NCBI RefSeq assembly: GCF_024362695.1
Contig: NC_065425.1
Coordinates: 3,043,001-3,107,000, forward strand
DNA: 64,000 nt
From: Pectinophora gossypiella
Taxonomy: Eukaryota > Arthropoda > Insecta > Lepidoptera > Gelechiidae
Direction: 5' to 3'
This document shows, piece after piece, positions 10,298 to 21,223 of the stretch. The notes beneath the pieces are model-generated. The model had not been told where the DNA came from. It worked only from the letters and a program-made list of their open reading frames with translations, and did not search any database. The stretch's first letter is position 1; each line of letters starts with the position of its first letter. The translations under genes were made by a program, and so were the position numbers.

Positions 10298-11259
10298 ATC
10301 TGTGGTTCTTGCGCGAAGAATCCTCATTCTCCTTTTGTGGCCAGTTCTCATCTCATGTGTGTGTAGTTTATTTTTAGAGAAATATATCGTCACTGGAAAG
10401 GCAAAATTACGTAAGCGCCAAAAGGCCATTTCGAGAAAAAGCCGTTTAAAGTTCCATTTTTTCGTTTTTTTATCGTAACTTTTTACCCAATTATCCAATT
10501 TAGATGATGTCAATGTAAGGTTACATTGTTTTTTAATTGTCTATGTCCAGCAATACATATTATAACTGTTGGATTGCTATTTTAGGATATAGTGGCGCTT
10601 ACGTAAAAATGACTTCAGTTTACAGTAAAGCAAATTTACTTAACCGCCATCTGGTTAAAATATTATTTGGAAGCAAAATTACTTACAGCTCTTACGACGA
10701 TGCATACGAGAACGACAATATTTCTTTGAATATAATAATACTGTAATGTTAGCGGAGTAAAAGTTACTGTAACGACTTTTACACATCTGCTTTCATTATG
10801 TAAAAATTGCGTAAAAAGTGATCGATTGATTATGTCAGTTCACCAAAGATTCTTTAAAGTAAGTTTTTGTAATATCTTACATGGGTAAAAAGACGTAAGA
10901 GACAAATAATTATTCTTAATACCTCCTTAAATTACTTATTACTTCAATTGATTTATAAAAATAGCTATTAAAATACTGAAGTGCCAGAAATAAAGTTTCA
11001 TAAAATATAAATAATAGCGTACAACCCGTTATCTGTTTGTAAAAGTTTCTTTTTAACACTTTCAAAGACAGAACGTATACCGACGTTCTGATTCCAAGGT
11101 GTCATACTACTTATTATGAACCACCAATGACCCATGGTCTCTGTCCGTGAAAGGGTTAAACGGTTTTATTTAGCTAAACCCGTACGGTATTTATTTGTAT
11201 CAAAATTAGAAATTGCAATTTAAGTACCTTCCTGTTGTCAGATTGATCTGAAATTTGGT

Positions 11260-11575
11260 ACACACCTTTAATTCCGATGTCAGTACAATATAATAAAATC
11301 AATAACATTATAAATCTAAGATGGCAGCCGGTACATAATGGGGATTACATATTTTTCCAAACCCCCTCAATATGGGTATCAAATGAAATAGCTACACAAG
11401 TAGAATACTGTGATTATGTCAAAATTTCAAATCCAAGATAGCCGCCGTTCCAAAATAGCGGACTAGGTACTTACATATTATTCCACAACCCCCTCAATAT
11501 GGGTATCAAATGATAGGACTACACTAGTAGAATACTGTCATTATGTCAAAATTTCAAATCCAAGATGGATGATAT
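11260..11575 (+). repeat. Imperfect ~135-bp tandem repeat
   Basis: CCCCCTCAATATGGGTATCA, TACACAAGTAGAATACTGTG and ATGTCAAAATTTCAAATCCA occur twice in the same order with 5-10% differences, with a partial third unit before. Confidence 0.75.
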
Positions 11576-11639
11576 TACAAAATGACTGAAAGAAGGATGT
11601 TGCCCTTAATTTTGTCATTGGCATCCACCGTTCATAATA

Positions 11640-12190
11640 TGCAGGGCAGCACAGTGGATCGCTGGGTAATGATGCCGCCGACGAACTGGCAAGGAGAGGA
11701 TCAGACACCAGGGTATATGGACCCGAACCAATCCTGCCGATACCTTTCAGTCAGTTACGCTGGTGGCTACGGGACCATACCCAGCAACTACACAACGACA
11801 GATGGGCACAGCTGCCCACATGCAGACAGTCGAAGGATATCATGCCTATGATATCCAATTCACTCGCCGACTGCTTCGCTTAAACCGCAATGACCTCCGA
11901 ATAGTAGTGGGCAGTATAACGGGTCACTGCCCACTCAACAAGCACCTATTTAACTTAGGGATAACGGACAGCCCACTTAGCAGAGGCTGTCTGGACGCAG
12001 AAGAAACTGCCCCCCCATGTAATCCTGGAATGCACGGGATTGTCAGCACAACGGGTAAAAACCCTCAAAGGAATGGGGTCGCTCCGCGAAACCTGTGAAA
12101 TCCCCAGGAGGCTTCTGAGCTTCTGGAAGGAGATAGGTTGGCTTACGTAGTCAACAATTACACGCATAATGGGCCACCTTAGAGTCTAAA
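11640..12190 (+). pseudogene. Non-LTR retrotransposon fragment (RNase H and C-terminal end)
   Basis: One frame reads WIAGNDAADELAREGSDT, an RNase H end. Another (from 11763) reads RNDLRIVVGSITGHCPLNKH and DSPLSRGCLDAEETA, the typical cysteine-containing tail of R1/Jockey-type LINEs. Frameshifts and a stop near 11880 separate them, so it is dead. A short duplicate of its start lies at 12222. Confidence 0.75.
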
Positions 12191-12375
12191 TACGGAAAAC
12201 AGAGCCCAATAACATAACATATGCAGGGCAGCACAGTCGACCATGCAGTAGTATATTTGGGCTCAAAATTGTTTGAATTAGGACAAGCATACGTGCCTCT
12301 AAGTCAAGTCAAGTCTCTGGAAGGGTCAAGTCTTTTTAATTCCTCAATATTTTTTTAATTCCTCAATAACTCCCC

Positions 12376-13200
12376 TTATTGTTTTTCAAAGTATTTACCA
12401 CGAAGTTTAATACACTTTTCCATTCGCTCGAACCAGGTATTATTTAACATTAATTCCACTCCAAAGTAGAGGTGTTCAAAATGGCTGACTTGAAAGCGTT
12501 GGCCGCTTCTTCACCGCACTGGAACCTTTGACCGCGAAGAGTTTCTTTTTTAATTTTATGAAATGTAAAGAAATCATTGGAGCTTAGGTCAGGACTGTAT
12601 GGAGGATGGTCAAGAATTTTTACGTTTTCCTGCTTCAAATAATCGTTTGACGATCGGTGTGTGAGCTTGCGTTGTCATGGTGCAGCATCCTGCACCCCTG
12701 CGCATCATCATGCGTCGCTTTGGGTTAGATTTTCAAAGTTCGGCGATGTCTTGTGGTAAACAAATTGAGGTATACCAATCCGCATTAACCGTCCAACGAT
12801 CTTCAAGTGCAATTGTCGCAACATGACCGATTTTCTCCACGAAGGTAGCCACCATCTTCTTTGAAGTGCTTCGAGAGCGAACAACTTTAGTCGGCTTTGA
12901 ATCGTTTTGGAAGACCCAAACTGTGGATTGTTGTTTGGAATCAGGATAATAGCATAAATCCAAGATTCGTCACCACTGATGATGTGGTACACGTGATTTG
13001 ACTCTCCTCGGTTGAACCTCTGAAGAGTTTTCTTACACCATCTGACGCGGGCTACCTTATGATCGTCAGAAAATGCGGGATGTAACGGCAAACTAGTTTC
13101 CTCACACCAAGTGCGTCATGCAATATCGTTTAAATGGTTGTCCCTGAAATGCCTAATAAAGACAACTAATCCTCAAAAATCGTCATGTGACGTACCGAGA
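12376..13200 (-). pseudogene. Mariner (DD34D) transposase, frameshifted
   Basis: Reading leftward: ILHDALGVRKL, RVRWCKKTLQRFNRGES, GDESWIYA (first Asp), then after a frameshift TKVVRSRS..KKMVATFVEK, WYTSICLPQDIAEL, HHDNASSHT (second Asp), HPPYSPDLSSNDFF (third Asp) and ERMEKCIKLRGKYFEKQ with stop at 12376. At least one frameshift and a damaged N-terminus make it a pseudogene. No clean mariner TIR pair was found around it. Confidence 0.85.
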
Positions 13201-14677
13201 ATAGAGATTCATTTTCGGACGTGACCTGACAGATTCAAACCAACGATGTGACTAAGCAATTGCATTAATCCTAATGCTTTCAATTGTTTTGATATTCGAA
13301 ATTCCAACAAATTTGAATTTTGAGTTCTCAATTCAAAATTGGCGCTAAATATGCAAATGACAGAACTTAAAAAGTATAATAAAAAGTCGCTTTTTCTGTC
13401 CCTATATCCCTATGTACGCTTAAATCTTTAAAATTGCGCAACGGATTTTGATGCAATTTTCTTTAATAGATAGAGTGATTCAAGAGGAAAGTTTATAGGT
13501 ATGTATAATAACATCCAATAAATAGTGTAGAAATACTGTTATTTTTGAGGATTTTAATGTGATGTCGTAAATAATTTCATTTTTCCTCAGCATTGCACTC
13601 GAGCAAAGCCGGGTGGGTCGCTAATAAATTATAAAATCAATTCTAAAATAGTTTTACTTTTAGATCTATTGTTAAAAAATAACTTCCTGGGAAACTTACT
13701 GCCAGCCCACAAAGTTGCTTAATAACAGCATAAAAATGCGAAGTCAAATTTACGTACACGCCTTACTAATTCTAAATACCGTAAGTCAAAATTACTTATT
13801 CGCCATTCACTGCATAAACATGCTAAGACATTTTTTTCTGATACGCCTTACTTATTTTAAAAGCTGTAAATAAAAATGACTTATAAATAGTCTATTTTTT
13901 ATTTTCAGTAGTTCAAAATTACTAATAAAATGATACTTTTCAAACTATAGAATGCCAAATTTACTTAAAGTTAATATGTAAGTAGTTATTATATAGGAAC
14001 ACAATATTACTTATACACCAGTCACGAAAAAAACACCAAAATCTTGTCGTTTAAGAAACTGGAATTGAAAAAAGTCAACTATTTTTAAATTTACGTAAGC
14101 GCCAAAAAAGTGCTCGTATCGCAATGCTACCCAGACAGATCGACGCAGAATGAAACGCTGATTCCGAATATATAAAAAACCCAAAATACCTATTTTGGCG
14201 CTTACGTAATTTTGCCTTTCCAGTGACGATATTATAAAGAATATTTTTAGAGACGGAGTCTAAATGCGTAGAGAATGTAGAGTTAAAACATCTGGTGGGT
14301 GATACTCTTATGCTATTGACACTAGACGACAAAGTGCGATGTAATTTTCGAAAACGTTTTTCAGAATACATTGGCTTTGAAGTTGGAGAGTGGGAAATAA
14401 TATCGGTGTGTTACGTCTTTTGATGCAGTGGAATGAATAAAAATTTAATTCATAAATTGTGAAACGAATTCTTAGACTAAAATAACCGCATTTTATGTTC
14501 CCGACATTAATTCAAACATAAAAATATCTTTATTCATGAGGTAACGTACTACAACTACTTACAATCGTCAATACACTACACACCACACTTTCAATCGTCA
14601 ATTTTTACATGTAAATATAATTTGTAAAATAATCTATGTGTAATATAATTATGAAGTGTTATAAATAAAAAAATGAT

Positions 14678-14741
14678 TGATTCGAACCTGCGACCTCAAA
14701 GTGAGAGGCAAGCGTTGTACCAACTGGGTTACCACAGCTCC
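14678..14741 (-). repeat. Isolated tRNA-like SINE-4 head
   Basis: GATTCGAACCTGCGACCTC ... AACTGGGTTACCACAGCTC in reverse. No body follows. 14795-15060 next to it is GC-richer, unassigned sequence with no convincing ORF. Confidence 0.5.
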
Positions 14742-15300
14742 GATTTAACTATAAATCACACAATAAATAAATCTCTATTATTATTATTATTTGTATGTCG
14801 TTTCCATATCTCGCCCCTATGGAGTCCCGGACTTTTGGAAGGCGTGCGTGGGGCACCAACCGGCGATTATCCCTGTATGAACTATGGGAGTGCACCCAAA
14901 GACAATCCCCGGTTCGTGTAGGACTATTGCAGATTATGGTAACAAAGGGAACTGGACTATTGGGTTGGGGGTTAGTGGACCGGGATACTGGAGTTATGGG
15001 GGACTATGGCGCCTGTTCGACCAATGTTGGTAAACATGGATAAAATGAGCAGGCGGTGACTCGCCACTATTATTATTATTTATTACTTATATACTAAAAA
15101 GAAGTGGGTTTTATGTAGCTACTTAACTAATGTATGTCGTATAACTCGTATTTGTAAATAGCTGAATTTTATGTGTTTACAGGGTGTTACATCTTAGGAC
15201 GCGGTAAATCAAACTCCTTAGTCCATGCCTAATTATTTATTGCTACTCGGAAGACGATTACAGGGTGTCCTGAAATATACAACGGGAAATTAATAATCGT

Positions 15301-15593
15301 GATCTTATGTATATGAGGAGCTCGGTGGCGCAGCGGGAAACGCGCTCGGTCTGCGAAAGGCCGGTCATAGGATGGGTGACCACAAAAAAAAGTTTTCATC
15401 TCGAGCTCCTCCGTGCTTCGGAAGGCACGTTAAGCCGTTGGTCCCGGCTGCATTAGCAGTCGTTAATAACCACCAATCCGCACTGGGCCCGCGTGGTGGT
15501 TTAAGGCCCGATCTCCCTATCCATCCATAGAGAAGGCCCGTGCCCCAGCAGTGGGGACGTTAATGGGCTGATGATGATGATGATCTTATGTAT
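15301..15593 (+). mobile_element. SINE-3 copy with target-site duplication
   Basis: Element 15313-15581 lies between two copies of GATCTTATGTAT (15301-15312, 15582-15593). It has a tRNA-like head (GGTGGCGCAGCGG), a 5S-like piece shortened here, body CTCGAGCTCCTCCGTGCTTC and a (GAT)n tail. Confidence 0.85.
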
Positions 15594-16375
15594 GTAACTA
15601 CGAATAAATAATAAGTCAGGAAGAGTAATTATGAACAAACACCGGCGAAATATTGGCCCCACGACATTCTAAAAGGTCGTAATTCCATAAAACCAATCAA
15701 TAACGATTCCGTGACGCGCTTCATTGCGACAAGCGCTGTGATTGGTTATCAACAACCATCTAAGTATTTTTTTAAATTTTGTTTGGCAAGATTAATTCCC
15801 AAGTTGTCAACCACTTCCTGATCTATTTGTTGGAGGGGTCGTCCAATTATTCTAACAAATTGTTAACTGAAAGCTTTTAGGGCGGGAGAACAGTTGGCAC
15901 TTTATCCGCCCGCCCAAAACGGCTGATTAAGAAAAATGGCCGCGGCTCCGCAATAACGTTGACCTTATATATCTAGTGATGGGACACGCTCCGTATACGT
16001 AATAGTGTCGATATACGTACGTACGTATAATTAGTACCTAGTTACTCATTTACTTGTATTTAGGGGATGAACTAAAAAAAATAATTAAATATATTTTTAC
16101 CCGACTGCGGCGAAGCAAAAAGGAGGGTTATGCGTTTTACCGCTATATATAATGTATGTATGAATGCATGTGTGTATGCACGTCTGTTACCTCCTATCTT
16201 CTAAACCACCTGTCAGACTTTATATCAATTGAGGTTACTAGAAGCGTCTTGATCTTCGGTTAGGTTAGTTGGTGTAGGCTATGTGACGCCACAGTATCGA
16301 TAATAAAGGACTTTTCAGGCTACGTAGATATTTGGATCAGATTATGTATAGAATTATGTAGGTAATAATAATAAT

Positions 16376-16751
16376 GGCCCCGATTCCTGCAGACACCGCC
16401 TAATTTTATTTTAGGTTATATCCGTCATTTTCGTATCCGTCGAAAAGGAAAGGGACGGATGATTCACAGCTCTTAATTTTAGGAAGAATGAGTAAATGAA
16501 TGAATAACCCGGGCGAATCAAAAGGTACGTCGCTGGTATGCATTCCGTTTGACGTGCTGTCTACTTAACTGTGTCGGGTTATTGACGGATGTAAAATTTT
16601 TAGACGGTTGGTTTAGATTTGTGCTTAAAATTGACGTGTGTTCCATAAATTTTATGCTTGTCGATTACCCGTCCCTTTCCTTTTCGGCGGATAAGAAAAT
16701 GACAGATATAACTTAAAATAAAATTAGATGGTATTTACAGGAATTAGCACC
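16376..16751. mobile_element. MITE-D, ~376 bp with ~80-bp terminal inverted repeats
   Basis: The left arm (CCGATTCCTGCAGACACCG, TTATTTTAGGTTATATCCG, AAAAGGAAAGGGACGG) is inverted at the right end. Related ends are at 60897 and 62302. 15600-16370 before it holds no gene. Confidence 0.75.
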
Positions 16752-17289
16752 AATATATCATTTATTAAATATAGACTTACAATTTTACAATAATAAAAAT
16801 ACAGACAACTACAATATAACCAATTACTTACTCTAAATATGCGGCGGTCCCTGCACGAAGACCCAACAGGGTCCACATAATATCAGCGTCGTGGTTCACA
16901 CCGCGACTTGCGATGTCCACCACCACTTAATGATCATTTCGACAAACATTCGTCTTGCTTTTTTTTGTAATTGTTTAGTGGAAATTTGATATAAGTAATG
17001 GTATTGTCTTTTTTTAGTGTGTGGCGTCTTTTTATAATAAACTATTTCTATTCTAAGCTAAGCTTGTATCACAGGGGCCAGATTACGATTTCTTATGTTA
17101 GGATTTACAAAATGGACACACGGACAGAATACAGAGCACTGTGAAAAATTATAACTATAACAAAGACACAATAATGAAACATTATAATAAACATACTTTA
17201 AATTAACAAGATATGTTGCTACCTATAACGCTTCTCTTTATTTAGATTAGAATATTAGTGGGTGGGTGGGTTGTTCCTGGGTGTAATAA

Positions 17290-17435
17290 AAAAGGCCATT
17301 ATTTATACCCAAAAATAAAGCTAAAAGATGCATATTATATCTGTTATCCATGAAATTAGAGCGTTAAACGAAGGAAAAATTTTACAGCGCCATCTATAGG
17401 GGGACATAGCCTGGAAAGTCACTCATTGACAGTTA
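17290..17435. repeat. Right end of the CAATGAGGG-type transposon
   Basis: GATGCATATTATATCTGTTA, CAGCGCCATCTA, CCTGGAAAGTCACTCATTG: the complement of the sequence at 8072-8180. Confidence 0.55.
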
Positions 17436-17513
17436 ATTCATAATCATTTATTCGCAATAAAAATGGGAACTATTACAGTTTGCAGATGGTCAGCATTTAA
17501 CATTTACACATCA

Positions 17514-17535
17514 AACACACACACACACACACACA
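17514..17535 (+). repeat. (CA)n microsatellite
   Basis: About 10 uninterrupted CA dinucleotides. Confidence 0.9.
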
Positions 17536-17940
17536 ACACATAACACATTACATTTAACACAAATCACACATTATTTTTAACATTTGTTACATCGATATTT
17601 ACTTGCACGTCACATCACTAGCATGCTACTGTTTTACGAATCCCGTCGTATCTAATGTCACTATCAGCTTGCTGCCAAAAAGTGCGAAAAAGCGACTTAC
17701 ACACTTTTATTCTCATCTTTTAAACACCGCTGACGACGGAGATATTCCAAAAATAACAAAACACAAATAAAATTTTATATTTGTGACTCATGTTTTGTGT
17801 TACCCACAGTACAGAGGTAATGAGGTCGATTTTTCTTTGAAGTTATTACCTATTGTGTTTTGAATTGTCATCAAGTGATGAGCCTGATATTTTAGATTTG
17901 TTCAGGTTTTAGATTGGTTTCTTAAGACTGGTTGACTTCG

Positions 17941-18195
17941 TGTATATGTCGCAGTCGGATTGTATAATCCGCTGTATCACATTACGGCTAGCTGTTTTTT
18001 AGAAAAAAATATTATGGTCACCCTACAATTTAAGTACAATGGCGCTAAACGTGGACCGCCTTATTGGAGAACGTATCGCAATGACAATACGGCTAATCGT
18101 TGAACCGCCGCATTGCAAAACAACCCTGTTTTTGAAAACAGCTAGCCGTAATGTAAAACAGCGGATTATACAATCCGACTGCGACATATATACGA
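17941..18195. mobile_element. MITE-C, ~255 bp with ~57-bp terminal inverted repeats
   Basis: GTATATGTCGCAGTCGGATT and TTACGGCTAGCTGTTTT on the left are inverted on the right (AAAACAGCTAGCCGTAA, AATCCGACTGCGACATATA). No coding capacity. Confidence 0.8.
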
Positions 18196-18224
18196 AATGA
18201 GCAAATGACGAAACCTGGGGATCT

Positions 18225-18345
18225 AAAAAGATTACATTGAAGCAATTCTCCTAAAAAAAAAGCAAAATTGTTATATGAAAAGCGCATATAAAAACAAATG
18301 ACAAATAGCAATTTAGATGAATTGCTTCAATGTAAATTCGTCATG
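18225..18345. repeat. MITE-B, degenerate copy
   Basis: ATTGAAGCAATTCTCCTAAA and ATTTAGATGAATTGCTTCAA face each other. Confidence 0.6.
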
Positions 18346-18419
18346 TCTTATTAGATGTCCAATCATCTTGCCTCTTCTGTCCTCAATAATTTTCAGTACT
18401 TATTTGTCTTTTTTCCCTT

Positions 18420-18600
18420 ACTCTTACTAGCACTAGCGAGAGGAAGGGAAAGACCAAGAAGGGCTTACATGGAACAGATTAAAGAAAAGGTTAACGTCGT
18501 GTCTTATAGGGAAGTCAAGGAATTGGCCTTTGATAGACTGGAATGGAAAATGCTACACCGACAAGAGCGTGGCTCTTAAATTGATGATTATGTTGATGCC
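18420..18600 (+). pseudogene. LINE tail (RT C-terminus)
   Basis: RGRERPRRAYMEQIKEKVN, YREVKELAFDRLEWKML, HRQERGS, stop at 18579, then a (GAT)n-like tail. 5'-truncated; lacks all catalytic parts. Confidence 0.75.
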
Positions 18601-18869
18601 TTTTTAAATCCTCTGGGAGGTTTGGCGTTTGTGTCGGGTGCAGTACTGCTGCAGTTTACAATCTGCAAACCACTTATGTTGTCAACTAAATCCTATAAGA
18701 CAGGTATTGAAACCAATGAGTAAATTGTCCATATAAATGCATTAGACATAAACCGACTAAGATATTACGTCTCCATTTTCAAGTCATATGTTTTATTCAG
18801 AAAGTATCGCGAGCGGGTATATATATCTCAACCAGACAGTTATTTTTTTTATTTACTTTCCCGTTTTAC

Positions 18870-19156
18870 GTAGCTAACGAAACCCCGATACCGACCCCGC
18901 CGGCGTGGTCGACGATTTCCCTCATTCAGCGCTTATCGCTATCGACCCACTAGGGTCGATTAATTCTTTCAAATATTTTTCCTCTCAGACGACGCCCTGA
19001 GCCGAGGTTCGCGCCCAACTGGGCACCCTCAGGCCTGTTGTCTTAAACGTTGTACCGGGTGAGAGCCTTCAGCGCTCCCCATTTGTCCGGCCAAGTAGTT
19101 AATGCCATCTGCGGCAAATCTACAATAAGTCACGTCAAAAAAAAGTAGCTAACGAA
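18870..19156 (+). mobile_element. SINE-5 copy with target-site duplication
   Basis: Element 18882-19144 (ACCCCGATACCGACC ... CACGTC, poly-A) lies between two copies of GTAGCTAACGAA (18870-18881, 19145-19156). This defines the full family length of about 260 bp. Confidence 0.85.
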
Positions 19157-19540
19157 GAGATTAGTCTTTATTTTATGTTCTTTAACAGCCTCCGAGTCAG
19201 GAGGTTTTGGACATAGTCACTTTGTGAGACTATTCTTTATTTAGCTAGAACGTTGCAGGCTTGATACACTTGATTTTCCGGAAAAGTAAGATGATTCCAT
19301 GCTTCGAAAGGCAGGTTAAGCCGATGGTCCCAGGGTTCCAGCCCAAACACCTCTCCATACACCTGCAGTGGTGGATTCCGGTAGATCTGTTTGTTATGAA
19401 GATTATATTTTATGTAAGTTTGTTATTTTAACCGGATGACAATCCTGGTTGAACTCTACGATATCCTTAGCCAAGTTGTAAACCGTTACAAAAATCAAAT
19501 CAAAATACTTTATTGCAAACAAACAAAACATACAAACATG

Positions 19541-19681
19541 CAGGGTGTTAGTGACAACGTAACGAAAAAAATAATAAAAAAAATCATAAATTTTGCGACG
19601 GAAAATTCCACTTGATATTAACTCGGAATCATGGTCTGAATCATCCCCCTCAGTATTCGTTACGATGTCACTAACACCTTG
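19541..19681. mobile_element. MITE-A copy (CAGGGTGT ends)
   Basis: CAGGGTGTTAGTGACA at the left; TTGCGACGGAAAATTCCACT to GTCACTAACACCTTG at the right, followed by TA. The left arm is partly deleted. Tc1/mariner-like ends. Confidence 0.7.
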
Positions 19682-20029
19682 TATATTATATAAAACATTT
19701 AGGAGCACTACAAATGGCGGCCTTATTGGTCTGAAGCAATTTCTTCCAGGCAACCACTGGTAGTAATCAGCCATAAAAAAGTATTATGTTGTAGATTTGT
19801 TTCACTTCACCGCTTGGCCGGACAAATGTTGAGCGCTGGCTTCCAACTGGCACATTAACTCGCACGTGTGAACTTGCTCGGGCAAATCTAATCTTGTCTG
19901 AACAAGTTCTAAACTGTAACAGCTTAAACTATCTCCTATCTGCAAGACTAGCGCTTCGCCACTACAACTACCTAACTGTTTACTAGTATACATTGAGATT
20001 TACAGTATTATAGGTAAGACACTACCATA

Positions 20030-20480
20030 GAATAAGGAATATACTACATAAAGAAGGACAACTCTCTGCTCCCCACCAGCGTCTGAGCTAGATTTACCTC
20101 ACCCCCCTTCACAGTCAGTTTACAGTCAGAAGTCATAGACACAGATGCACGTGGCAGTGTTTTCCCTCTTGCCTTCTGCCCCGCAGTACTCTGTCTGACG
20201 CGAGTGTGATGGCGCCCAGAGTAGTCTATTTTACAGCCGTACTAGGACTCCTGTCCTCCGCGTCTGAATAGTACTGACCGCTATTGCTGCCCTCTGTCAG
20301 GTGCCGGGTTACAGTCCCTGTGACTCGCCTCTTCCGTCCTGCATACCGATGGCGACCATCTCTGCCTCTGCAATCGTTGAGGTCTTCACCCGTATCCCTG
20401 GGCAAGGGCTCTACGTTATACCCAGTAGGTCTGGAATGTTATCTACCTGGATAAAAATCGTATTGCTATCGGTTGAAGCT
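20030..20480 (-). other. GC-richer unassigned stretch, probably LINE debris
   Basis: Reverse frames give IPDLLGIT, RVKTSTIAEAEMVAIG and MQDGRGESQGL with stops, and the edge carries TAGAATAAGGAATA, also seen at 28485. I read this as a non-LTR fragment next to the LTR insertion. Forward ORFs here lack support. Confidence 0.35.
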
Positions 20481-20527
20481 TTCGATAAAATTCGACTTCG
20501 ACTGAACTTTACTTGGCGGTCAAATAC

Positions 20528-21191
20528 TGTTACAATAATGATAATTTAAAAGTATTTCAAATTATATTCAATTAAATTTATTGTTAAAATGTGATTTTAC
20601 TGAATAGAATTATTCAGTTTACAATAATATAGTAAAATAGCACGTCACATGTTCTCTGTGGCGGAAGTTGTTTATCGCCCAGGTAAGCGCCATGCCCTGT
20701 GACAAATACAATAACTTAAACGTATTTAAAAATCATATTTAATCAAATTAATTATTAAAATGATATTATATTTAATTTTTATTCGATTAATACTATTAAA
20801 GTAAAATAACACCCTACACGTGGATGTTGTTTGTCGCCTATAAAACGCGCCATGTCGGCGCCGCGCGGGCCAGTTGACTGCAGGCGCTCGTAGGGGACGC
20901 TTGGCAAAAAAGATAAGTATTTTGTGGTGATTGAATATTGTTATGTCAAAATATAGTAGTTTTATTTAATAAATTTATAAAGATTAATTACTTTATTCAA
21001 AGTGTTTAAGGTATTTTTATTGGTGTAAAATTATGAGCGTAATAATAATTGTAGTAACGTTGTAATAAATTATCAATTTATCATACACCCTAAAATAAGG
21101 ATAATAAATATAATGTTAACTCAATGGAGTATAGTCGTTTCCTTTATTTACCAGGTACCTAAACTAGTTTATTAATATATAATCTTTATCA
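20528..21191 (+). repeat. 5' LTR
   Basis: 664 bp, TGTTAC...TATCA, directly repeated at 26337. It contains a TATA box at 20839-20845 and AATAAA-type hexamers further right. Confidence 0.95.
20839..20845 (+). promoter_or_regulatory. TATA box in 5' LTR
   Basis: TATAAAA in a locally GC-rich patch (GTCGCC before, CGCGCC after) within an AT-rich LTR. The same motif is in the 3' LTR near 26651. It is the probable retroelement promoter. Confidence 0.6.
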
Positions 21192-21207
21192 ATTTCAGAA
21201 GTGGGAT
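21192..21207 (+). other. Primer-binding site, tRNA-Leu type (diverged start)
   Basis: CAGAAGTGGGAT at 21196-21207, directly after the 5' LTR, matches the complement of insect tRNA-Leu 3' ends (TGTCAGAAGTGGGAT, as I recall them). The bases that should pair with the terminal CCA are not conserved here. Confidence 0.5.
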
Positions 21208-21223
21208 ACCTAAGATTACCGCG

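Larger units (their letters stand above)
10383..14231. mobile_element. 3.8-kb element with 40-bp terminal inverted repeats
   Basis: ATATCGTCACTGGAAAGGCA followed by AAATTACGTAAGCGCCAAAA starts at 10383 and is exactly inverted at 14190-14231. A second, inner copy of ACGTAAGCGCC faces each end (about 10591 and 14093), so each end can form a hairpin. Many diverged TTACTTAYCGCC-like subterminal repeats fill 10540-11000 and 13700-14110. No transposase of its own is recognisable; the interior carries LINE and mariner fragments. Confidence 0.65.

Noticed and set aside
10284..10478. 64-aa ORF with a hydrophobic stretch, possibly a small membrane protein
   Set aside because: It starts in the end of a dispersed MITE (repeat at 30680) and runs across the boundary of the 3.8-kb element.
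20206..20549. Possible signal-peptide ORF (MAPRVVYFTAVLG...) and the following 82-codon frame
   Set aside because: The first frame stops after 20 codons; the second lacks an ATG start and enters the LTR. The opposite strand reads like LINE debris.
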